Assembly (NCBI GenBank): GCA_009760885.1 | Contig: CM019701.1 | Coordinates: forward strand, 37,276,697-37,340,696 | Length of the DNA stretch: 64,000 bases | Source: Achatina immaculata | Taxonomy: Eukaryota > Mollusca > Gastropoda > Stylommatophora > Achatinidae | Direction: 5' to 3' | Shown here: piece by piece, positions 47,801 through 59,800 of the stretch | Position numbering within the stretch: position 1 is the stretch's first letter | Layout of the letters: every line of letters starts with the position of its first letter | Notes under the pieces: model-generated | The model's input: only the letters and a program-made list of their open reading frames with translations | Told to the model about the DNA's origin: nothing | The model's database searches: none | Position numbers and translations under genes: made by a program

Positions 47801-50800
47801 TGACTGCTTGATAATAGACAAATGTCGTCCGCAAAGTCAAGGTCCTCCAGCACTGTGTCAAGGGTCCATTGTAATCCTCTGCGTTTGTCTGATGTTGCCT
47901 CCTTCATTAACCAGTCTACTGCCAAGATAAATAATGTTGGTGATAGTACACATCCCTGTTTCACTCCTGTTTGTACCCTAAAGCTGCTGGAGGTATGTTC
48001 TCCACAGATAACTTTGCACTGAAAACCCTCGTATAGGGCTTTGATTACATTAACTATTTTATGGGGGAGGCCATGCCATCTTAGGATTTTCCACAGTGCA
48101 TCTCTGTTGACACTGTCAAAGGCTTTCTCAAAATCTATGAATAATGCATATGTTGTGATATGCCACTCATTTGCCTGTTCTAATATTTGTCTAAGTACAA
48201 ATATGTGGTCTATGCATGATCTTCCTTTCCTAAATCCTGCCTGCTCTTTCCGAAGTTTTTCCTCAAGTGTTGGTACAATTCTGTTGATGATTATTCTGCA
48301 AAATACTTTACTGGTGAGTGGCAGTAGGGTAATGCCTCTCCAGTTCCCGCAATCTCTGAGGTCACCCTTCTTTGGTAGTTTTACTATAAGCCCAGTTTTC
48401 CACTCCTCTGGGGCTTTTTCTAGATCCCAAATTTGTTGTAATATCCGGCAATTTCATCCGGCTGTTTCTTCTGCTTTCAACATCTCAGCAGTCACTTTAT
48501 CTTCACCTGGTGCCCTGTCTGATTTTAGCTTCTTTATCGTCTCCTTTACTTCACTTATTGTTATTGGTCCTGTATTGATGTTTAGTTCCGTTTTTGCTTC
48601 AGGTATGTCTATTGTTTGTGCTGCTTGTGTTCTGTTTAGTAGGGTGTTAAAGTGTTCCCTCCATCTTTCAATTTTTTCTCTTTCTCCACTGACCAGTTGT
48701 CCATTTTGTGTTCTTACTGCACTTTCACATCTTGTGTTGAAGTTACCTGTCATCTGCTTTGTGATTTTATATATGGTTTTCATGTCATTTGTATATGCTG
48801 CTTTCTCTGCTGTTTCTGCTAAGTTGTCATAATATTGACGTTTATCTTGACGGCATGATTCCTTCACTTCTTTGTCTTTTTGTGCATAATTACTAAAAAC
48901 TCGTTCTTTAAGCCGTTGTGATTTGGTGTTCAGTAATTTTTTCTTGATTTCTTTTCTTTGCTCTATCTTTTCCCATGTGGTCTCGCTTATCCATTCCTCT
49001 TTTCTCCTTTTCCGATATCCCAGCACCTCTTTTGCTGTTTCCTGTAGTGTTTTATTGAACTCTAATATGGTCATTTCTGCTTCGTCTTGTAGGACACTGA
49101 AGCGGTTCTTAAGTACTATTGAGAATTCATTTCTTGTTTGCTGGTCTATCAGTTTTCTTGTATCAAAATGTATCTTTCTGTGTTCTCCGATTTTGGCTTT
49201 CCTTAATTTTAGTTTTATTTTTGCTACCAGAAGGTTGTGATCACTTCCTACATCTGCTCCTTTCCTTGCTCGTACATCTTGTAGTGACCGTTTCCACTTG
49301 TTGTTTATTAGTATGTGATCGATTTGGTTTTCTGTGGTTTTATCTGGTGACCTCCAAGTCACCTTATGGATGTTTTTGTGTTGGAAAATTGTCCCTCCGA
49401 TGGTCATCATGTTTTCTTCACAGAAACTGAACAGTCTTTCTCCATTTTCATTTATTTCTCCAATTCCTTCTCTTCCCATGATTCTTCTTCTATCTTCATT
49501 TCCTTCACCTACATTTGCATTGAAGTCGCCCAAGATGAGTAGCATATCATGCTTGGGTATTGTTTCTACTGTTGCTTGGAGGCTGTTGTAAAAATCTTCT
49601 TTTAATTCCTCTTCAGCTGCTTCTGTTGGTGCATAACAAACTATAATAGACAGCTTCGTGAATCTTGAGTTGAACCGTGCATATAATAATCTCTCATTTA
49701 TTGGGGTCCATTTCAGCAATGCTCTTGATGCTTCTTTTGTTAGAATCAATGCTACTCCTCCTTCATGAAGATCTTCTTTACCTGACCATATTATTGTATC
49801 TTCTGTGTGCTGTGTTGTTAATTTCCTTCTGCCTTGTCCTGTCCATCTTGCTTCTTGTATTCCTAGTATGTCTAGTTTGTATCTGTGCATTTCCTTGATG
49901 GTTTGTGCTAGTTTTCCAGTCTGGTTTAGTGTTCTTACATTCCAGCTGCCTATTTGCATCTTATGTTTAGGTTCCAGGAGGTCTGCAGTCGGGCTGGGGA
50001 CTTCCAGTGGCTGGCTTTCATCCACAACTTTCATGGGCTCAGTTTCCTGATACGCATTTCTCCTTCCACCTGCATTTGCTTTTTCCCTTGCTTCCGTTTC
50101 TGTAGCAGTCTGATAGTTTTTTTACCAGATAGGGTTGCTGGCCCTATGCTGAACCCTCCTTAGTCGCCTTTTACAATCATGCATGGTAGGGTACAGTGGT
50201 CCTATTCTTTGCAGATCCCGGGTACCACACGGGGGTAGAATACTTTGCTGATATACATTCTTGAGGATTCTTTCACTAGCTCCCCATGTGGTTCCACTCA
50301 ATTTTCTTAATATGGCTAGTTTTCTTCTGGCTTTTGCTTCTGCATTGTTGATGTGTTGCTTCCAAGTCAGTTTTGAGTCAAGAGTCACTCCGAAGTAAGT
50401 GGGTTGGTTGTCCATCCTTAAGGGTATTTCATTTACAAAGATCTTACCTGCTTTCTGTTTAGATGAGAGGGTGAACAGAGTGGTACTTGATTCCTCTGTG
50501 TTGATACTTACACACCATTTGTTTGTCCATGATGTCAAGATGTCTGCTGCTCTTTGGAGTCTCTGTGTAGCAACTGTCGCATATTCATCTGTACACCACA
50601 TGACCAGATCATCTGCATACAGTGCCGTTTTGATTCCATAGGGAAGTTCCTTGACCAGGTCATTAATGAATACAAGGAATAGTGTAGGCGAAAGGACTCC
50701 TCCTTGTGGTACACCGTGTCGCAGAAGTACTTTCTGGCTTTTGTGTCCATCCATTACTACTCTAGCTCTTCTATTGTGTAAATAGTACTTTATCCAGTTG

Positions 50801-53800
50801 TTTAGTCTTCCATTCACATTGCAGTTTCTTAGTTTCCACAGCAGACCTTTTTTCCATACTTTATCAAAGGCTTTCTTCAGGTCTATCCACGCTGCTAGTA
50901 CAAGGTTTTTCTCTTGGAATGCATCCTCAATCTCTTGAGAGAGATAGGTCACTTGATCTTCCATACTGTAGTACTGCCTAAATCCTGCTTGTTGTGGAAC
51001 GAGAAGGTTTTCACTTTCTAGGTACCATTTTAGCCTCAGGTCAATGATGCGTTCCATCGTTGTGCAGAGGCAGCTAGTGAGACTGATTGGCCTGTAGCTG
51101 GAGGCAGTATCACTGTTTTTCCCTGGTTTTAGCAGTGGTATCATGCTTGCTTCCTTCCAGATTTGAGGTAACTTACTTGTGCTCCAGCACATATTGAAAA
51201 TATCCAACAGCTTTCCCATTGCTGCCATTCCCAGGTTCTTGATCATTTCATTGGACACTCCATCTGGTCCTGGTGATTTCCTTGGTTTCAGTTTACTAGC
51301 TGCTAGGTCTAACTCACTGCGTGTGATTGGTGCATCCATAACCTCCACTTTTCTGACTTGTTCCTCCTCTTGCTGTGGCTCGATGCGCACTGTACGCTCC
51401 TTCTCTGGATGGATATCAATGTTGCAGTCCTGTGCAAACATGCGAGCAAAGTGATCTGCTACCTGCTTACCTGTAAGAGTTTTCCCATCCTCTATTAGTG
51501 TAATCTTTGTACTTCTTCCAGTACTCTCATCATTTAACTGTTTGATTAGTTTCCACAGTTTCCTTCCATCCTTTTCAAAGTTTAGGGACTCTGTTTTCTC
51601 TCTCCAACTTTCCCGTCTGGCTTGCAGCTTGGCTCTCTGAAATTTGGCCTTAGAATGTTGGTAATTATTGTGGTGTTCTTGGCATGGTCTATTTTCTGCT
51701 TGCTTTCGAGCTGCTTCCACGTCATCATGGAGTTTTCCCAGCTCACTAGACCAGTATGGTTTATAGTCCCTGCGAGCTCCTCTGGGAATGGTTTCACGAG
51801 CGGCCTGAAGGATACAAGCATTGAATTCCTTCACTATGCTGTTAATATCCTTACCTTCTATGGACAGCTGTCCCACCAGGATACCTGTACGATGTCTGTA
51901 CATTGTCCAGTTTGTTTTTTATAGTTCCATCTGGGGAGAGGGTTACTGGTGTTAAGGAGTTCATTTTCTATTGTCAGGAAGACTGGTCGATGGTCGCTAC
52001 CTCCAAGTTGTTTTCCAACTTCACGTGTAATGTTCCACTTCAGATCTGGAGAGTGGAATGCCAGATCTGGTGTTGATTTTGTATGCCAAGCCCTTGAGTA
52101 AAATGTTGGGGGATCCATTGGCTGGTTGATCAGGGGAAGTCCATTATCATCCTACCAGCTCTCAACTTCCTCTCCTCTCCTGTCTATGTGGTCATAACCC
52201 CAGCTCTGGGAATGGATGTTAAAATCACCACAGACCATCAGTCTCTCTTTGTGTGGGTTTGTTTCTAAAGCAAGTGGGCGGTCATTAGGACAGTAATAGT
52301 TAAGGAGGTGGAAATCTGTATTACTACTTTTTAGATGGATCATCTGGTATTCGGCTCCTTCCATGTACACTCCCACCTGACATGCACTGATGTTATTCTT
52401 AACAAGTGTGAGTACTCCTCCTTTTCTTCTGTCCTGTCGGTCTGATCTAAAACACTGGTAGCCTCTGATTTTAAAGGCGGCATCTTTGGTTAGGTGTGTC
52501 TCCTGTATGCAGCATATACTTACCTGCTCTGCAAAAAGTATGTTCTCTAGTTCCACCTTTTTGCTATAGCCATCTCTAACACTGCTGACACCCTCAGCAT
52601 TCCACTGCATTATTTTAAGTTCTTGCTTTTTGGCTGTTTTCTTCTGTTGTATTTTTTGGCCAGTAGCTCTACTCTCATGTCTCCTGACTCCACAAGACGA
52701 ACTGAGAGGACCTCCAGTAGCATTGGGTGGACCCTTTCGAGGCAGGGGGCCCGGCACTGCACCTGCCTGGTTAGTCTTCACAGGGCGAGCACCATGTTTG
52801 AAAACTGCAGATAGAGACATTTCATTAGCGATAATGCGTGTTACCCTGATTTTTGCGATGCGCCTTTTGGCTGGGTAACTCCGACTTCAGCATCTTTCCT
52901 TGCTAGGGCAGACTGTGGTCTTGCTCGGACTGCCATGAAGACAATGTAGCTGGCCTGGCCAAAACATTGTTTTCCAGCCTCTGGTGGCTGTACTTAAGCC
53001 CCTTCTCCATGTCAGATGGTTTTGAGACAGTTCCACAAAGACACTCTGACTTTGAGATGAGGAATCTGATGAGTGCTTCAACGATATCCATTCCCCGCCA
53101 CCCATAGTCTACTGGCTCTGTTTTGTTTACATCATTCTGATAGCCATTGTTGTAAAGACCCATAGGCTTGTCACGTCCTGGATTCATTGGTTTCACACCA
53201 GACTTCCCTCATCCCCGCCAGAAATCTCCATGTCCCCATCCGTCCACCAACCTGACATTACATTTTACAAAAATAACAATTACAATTAGTGTTGATTGCT
53301 ACAAGTTTCTGGGCTACAGAGGTAGGTCAGAGTTTTTAAGCAAACAGATCTATGTTCCCTGTCTCACAAACACTATGTTAAGATAAGTGTGCTCTTAACA
53401 CAGTTGTTCCCAGGGGGAGATCCTCCAATGTTTTTTATTAGATCCTCCATGATTTTTTATTAGATCCTCCAAGGTTTTTTATTAGATCCTCCAAGATTTT
53501 TTATTAGATCATCCAATGTTTTTTATTAGATCATCAAGGTTTTTTATTAGATTCTCCAGGTTTTTTTACTAGCTGCTCCAGAACTTTTTATTAGATACTC
53601 CAAGGTTTTTTATGAGATCTTCCAGGGTTTTTTATTACATCATAAAGGGGATTTTTTATTATATACTCCAAGGTATTTTATTAGATCTTCCAGGGTTTTT
53701 AATTAGATAATCCAAGATTTTTTAAGGTTTGTTATTAGATCAATAGGGTTTTCTATTCAATCCTCCAGGGCTTTTTATTAGATCCTCAAGGGTTTTTTAT

Positions 53801-56800
53801 TAGATCCTCGAAGGTTTTTTATTAGATCCTCCAAGATTTTTTATTAGCTAGTCCAGGGTTTTCTATTAGATCCTCCTAGTTTTTTATTAGATCATCCAGC
53901 GTTTTTTTATTAGATCCTCCAACATTTTTTAATAGCTGCTCCAAGGTTTTTTATTAAATCCTCCAGGATTTTTTTATTAGATCATCCAGTGTTTTTTATT
54001 AGAACATTCAGGTTGTTTTATTAGATAGTCCAAGGTTCTTTACTACATTCTCCAAGGTTTTTTTATCATATCCTCCAGTTTTTTTTTTATTAGATCCTAC
54101 AAGATTTTTTATTTGATCCTCCAAGAATTTTTATTAGATCCTTCAAGGCTTTTTTATTAGATCCTACAAGGTTTTTTATTACATCCTCCAGGGTTTTTTT
54201 ATTAGATCCTCCAAGGTTTTTTATTTAATCCTCCAAGGTTTTTTATTAGAACTTTCAGGGTTTTTTATTAGATCCTCCAAGGTTTTTTATTTAATCCTCC
54301 AAGGTTTTTTATTAGAACTTTCAGGGTTTTTTATTAGATAATCCAAGGTTTTTTATTAGATCCTCCAGGGTCTTTATTATATCCTCCAGGGTTTTTTATT
54401 AGATCCTCCAAGGTTTTTTATTTAATCCTCCAAGGTTTTTTATTAGAACTTTCAGGGTTTTTTATTAGATAATCCACGGTTTTTTATTAGATCCTCCAAG
54501 GTTTTTTATAATATCCTCCATCTTTTTTTATTAGATCATATAAGGTTTTTTATTAGATCCTCCAAGGTTTTTTATTAGATCCTCCAAGTTTTTTTATTAA
54601 ATACTCCAAAGCTTTATATTAGATCCTCCAGGGTTTCTTATTAGATCCTACAGGGTTGTTTATTTGATCCTTCAGGGCTTTTTATTAGATCCTTCAGGGT
54701 TTTTTATTAGATAATCCAAGGTTTTTTATTTAATCCTCCAAGGTTTTTTATTAGAACTTTCAGGGTTTTTTATTAGATAATCCAAGGTTTTTTATTAGAT
54801 CTCCAGGGTCTTTATTATATCCTCCAGGGTTTTTTATTAGATCCTCCAAGGTTTTTTATTTAATCCTCCAAGGTTTTTTATTAGAACTTTCAGGGTTTTT
54901 TATTAGATAATCCAAGGTTTTTTATTAGATCCTCCAAGGTTTTTTATTAGATCCTCCAAGTTTTTTTATTAAATACTCCAAAGCTTTATATTAGATCCTC
55001 CAGGGTTTCTTATTAGATCCTACAGGGTTGTTCCTTCAGGGCTTTTTATTAGATCCTTCAAGGTTTTTTATTAGATCTTTCAAGACCTTGTAATAGTTAC
55101 CCCAGGTTTTTTATTAGATCCTCCAAGTTTTTTTATTAGATCATACAGGGTTTTTTATTAGATCCTCCAGGTTTTTTTTTTTAGATCTTCCAAGGTTTTT
55201 AATTAGATCAAACAAGGTTTTTCTTAAATCATCCATAGTATTTTTTATTATATCCTTCAAGGTTTTTAATTAGACCAAACAAGGTTTTTCTTAAATCATC
55301 CATAGTATTTTTTATTATATCCTTCAAGGTTTTTTATTAGATCTTACAGGGTTTATTATTAGATACTAAAATTTTTTTTATTAGATCCACCAGGGATTTT
55401 TATTAGATCCTCCAAGATTTTTAATTAGATCAAACAGGTTTTTTTCTTAAATCATCAAGAGTATTTTTTATTAGATCCTCCAAGGTTTTTTTATTAGATC
55501 CTCAAATGTTTTTAATTAGATCCTCAAAGATTTTATATTTGATCCGTCAAGGTTTTTTATTAGATCCTCCAGTTTTTTATTAGATCCTCCAAGGTTTTTT
55601 ATCATATCTTCCAAGATTTTTTATTAGATACTCCAGGGTTTTTTTACTAGCCGATCCAGGGTATATTATTAGATTCTTCAAGGTTTTTTATTAGTGTTTT
55701 TTTATTAGATCCTCCATGGTTTTTTATTAAATCCTCCAGGGTTTTTTATTAGATCCTCCAGGGTATTTTATTAGATCCTCCAATTGGCGAACTACTTTGC
55801 GAGCCCTATGTGACATTTAACGGCACAGGAAGGATATAAGATAAGATAAGAATGATGATTGTTATTTTCTTATGGATTGAATTAGATTCTTTCTACATTT
55901 GCTTATGTTAGACATTCCCTGGTACTCTAAACATTCTTCATTCTTCTAATAAACTATGTCTGTTCCCTCTAGTGATCTTCACACTGATTTGTCCATGACC
56001 CACTTCAGCAGATTAGCATAGATTCATTATAGCATTTTAGAACTGTTTATGAAGAATTAGATATTTTGGCCAAACACCATAAGAAATAACATCTTGTTGG
56101 CAGAAATGCAGATGAAGCCACTGACAGCAATTATTGAGGAAAGACGCTGGTGATGATTGGGACATGTGCTCCAGATGACTGATGACTCATTATCAAAAAT
56201 AGCACTAAGAACACAGGGGAACAAAAATAAGGATAGACCAAAGAAGACATGGAAAAGAACAATAGAGAGGATGTTGAGCAATAAGGGCTCACCTGGGCAA
56301 GAGCGGGGAAAAAAAGGCAAAGGACGGGCATTTGTCAAAAACCCTTGTGGAAGCTCCATGTGCCGTGGGCAATTTATGTTCAGAGAGTGAGATAACATAC
56401 GTAAAATAATTTATCAAAGTTTAAGAAAGTTGGAAATGTCAGTGCTATGCATTTCTAGCATGAACTTTCATTTGAACATGTTCAAGGAGGTTGCTTACTA
56501 CACTCAGAATTGGTGCTCCCTGCATCTGGTTCTGCCAGTAAACATCAACTATAACATCATGACCATTTGCACACAAAGCTATTGTTGGCAAGAACTCAGC
56601 TCTGTTGGGCTGGGTGTAATATACTGTACCAACTGGGTGCAGGTTCTTAGTAAACAATACAACTGACATATTTTTGGCAAAAGCTTCCATCTCCACACCC
56701 ACCATGTCACCTGAAACAAAAACCAATACAAATAATACAATAAAACAACTCAATGTGAATGTTTACTTGAGGTGAGCTTGCAATATGTGTTTAATCAAGC

Positions 56801-59800
56801 CATAAATCAGAAAAGTAAATTACCCAATATGATATTTACTTTAACCAAGGCAAATTTAAACTGGCAGATAAATAAAGTGCTCATTTTTTGCTATGGTGTT
56901 ATGTGTTATATTAGTAAACTGTTCAAAAAACAAGAAGCGCAACACTACTGTAGTCATAATGGACACCAAATTTCAAACTTGTATCAAAATTTTATTTTAC
57001 GGAATTAATGTTTCAATCTTTGCATGAAGAAACTTTAAGACTTTAACAATGAAATGACATTCATTAAAATTGGTTTGGACTTTTATTCTTTGCCACTGAG
57101 GCCTCCATTTTAGTAAGGTGTGGCCTCCTCTGGCCCACATCAGAGAACGACATCTCATTGACATGGCTCCAATTAGCCATTGGATCTGTTGTTGTGGGAT
57201 GGCTGCCCACTCTTCCAGCAGTGCAAGAGACAACTGTTGGAGATTGGTTGATGCTACGTTCCACTGATGAGCTTGTCTGTTGAGTTCATCCCATAAGTAT
57301 TCTTATGGTGCAGCCAGAAGTGGAAGTATGTAAGGACGAAGAATTTCAGCATCATGTCGTTGGGCATTCAGGCATCCTTCCATTTGCACCAGGTCACTTC
57401 TTCCCATGAAGATGATCATCCCCCACACCAGTACACCTCTACCACCATGTGAAGGAGCCTCATCCATGCATTTCTGGGCATAGCGCTCATGGACTCTGCG
57501 GTAAACTCTTCTCCATCTATCATGTTGCTGAAGCAGAAAGAATGATTCATCACTAAACCAAACCCTTCTCCAATCATTCACAACGGCCCATTGACGATGT
57601 TGGTTCACCCATTGCAGTTGGTTATGGCGATGCCAGTCCATAAGAACAGGACCTCTGTAGGGTCTTCGTGCAGTCAGTTCCTGACCATTTGATCTGAAAT
57701 TCGACGAGCTGCTGTCATTGACCGGACTGTTGATGATGCAGATTGAAATCGATTCCTGAGGTGACGCAGCCATATGAAGCGATCTTTGGCAGGAGTTGTT
57801 ACTATGGGTACTCCACTGCATGGCCAGTCTGCAACTGAGCCAGTTTCTTGAAATCATCTCCAAAGGTGACTAATGGTGCTTCTAACCACATTAAATTATC
57901 TGACCATTACACTTTGTGACTACCCAGTCTGTAAACGTTCAACGATGATGAGTCGTTCTGTAGTGGGATGAGCAATATTGCGCACTGAATTTTCAGATGA
58001 AATGATTCGAGGAGTGTCAATCTTTTATAGGCAATCAATAACATGGTCAGTGAGTTTTGTGTTCAGTAAGTTTTACGGGATTCTCGTCAACCAGTCATGA
58101 GTTATTGTCAAAAATGGTACTTTGACTAGTCGCTTTTGTGTGCTTATGAATCATCTGTTGAGTACAATTCAGGTCAGCACATGAAGTTATGTCCATGTGA
58201 ACGTTTCAGGCAATTTGCCCTTGTCTGATCAGCAAAAGTCAGTTTAAATCACAACATCATATTTGTTGCGTTTCTTTTTTTAAACAGTATAGTATAACTG
58301 TGTAAACAGTCAAGGCCACATTTAGGGCTCTAAAGTGGCTCTACCAATGTGATGATCTGAGAACTTTTGTTTACTATGGTAAAGGGTTTCTATCTACAGT
58401 ACTCTGATCAGACTATAGATACAGTTTAATGTCATTTGTATTCATTTATAATGCATTAATGTAACCAACTTTCACAACACAGCAGAAAAAAGAGGTACAA
58501 TGCAGATGATACACAGTATGCTGACACACCTTTAATAAGAACAACAGTGGCTGGAAACAGGAGCATAACAATATAAATACAGAAATGCAGACCTCATCAA
58601 TTGCTGTAATGAAGCAAGACAGCATGAAATAATGGAGAAACATGAGTGTTGAAATAATATATTCTGCTTCTGAACAATAAAAACCAACACTCACTGTCCC
58701 TTAGTATTCATTATCCCAAACCTCTGGGATCCACTGCATGTGGTGACACTCCACTTCCCCATCCTCCCAGTACTTCTGATGATCTATAGAATTGTGTAGT
58801 TCTAACAAAGACCACCACTCCCTTACAATGTTAGAAGTTTAAAAGGCTGATAGTGCTTTCCTAAATTGTGGAAGGTGTGTGGGATGAATGGTTATTCCTC
58901 TGAAGATTTGAGAAGTTCATGTTTTTTATGCTATTTATGAAACTCTTTATAGTACTCTGATTTTCACTATCAAGAGCCAAATTTGCCTTACCTTCCTGAT
59001 ATCTTTCACCTATTAAATTTCCATCATGCCTTAAATTTCTGTACAGCCTTCCATCTTTGGACATAAACCCAACAGAAGTGGCCATTTTACCAGGAAATTT
59101 GTTCAAGGGGAAGTCTTTCCCTGCCACTCCCACAGCAATAGCTGAATCTTCATCTTGAAATAAAGGATGTTAATAAACTGAGAACTTTTTCAGTTTCAGG
59201 CAAATATTTAAAAAGAAAGAAAAAAGAAACCAAAATTAAAATAAAAATATGCTGAACCAAAATTATAACTTGTTTATTATTACAAATATACAGCTTGTGT
59301 TCTGTTGCTAATCCAACATTATTATTAACCCCAGCCAGTTTTATATTATAAGTGCTACTCACACAAATCTAATCCAGATAATGCAGATAAGAAATACTCA
59401 CGCAAAGATCTAATGCAGATAAGAAAGAAATTGCTGTCCTCCTTTAGTGGTCTTGTGAATTGAACCACATGAACACCAGGCTTATCAGAAGGTAGCTTGA
59501 GCTTGCAGCATTCATTTATGATAGTCATCTCTATCTCTTTGCTCCTTCGTAACATGGATTCCTTCATACCTGCATTGCAGTATTTCACTGGATATTTAAA
59601 AATCATTCCGTGCCTTAACTTTAGTTTAGTGATGTTTAATCAGATATATGGAAAGGACAATTCAACAAAATGTTTTTAAAGTTTATTGTGTAAGTTATGA
59701 CAACTTAAACATATACTCAGAGAAATGCAAAGCTTTTACAAAAGCCAAAACAGAATACAATAACAAATTTACTTCTTACATTACATGCACAGATACAATA

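Noticed and set aside
48454..50034. Host gene 'craniofacial development protein 2-like'
   Set aside because: This common database name belongs to LINE endonucleases. The frame continues into RT and is bounded by a TSD.
49677..50050. Hydrophobic open frames resembling membrane proteins
   Set aside because: Antisense to the LINE-A endonuclease; hydrophobicity comes from the complement of Lys/Glu/Asn codons.
59355..59401. Using only the distal donor for SPRY exon 4
   Set aside because: Both are in frame, but the proximal one joins the SPRY strand more compactly; kept as an alternative rather than the main call.
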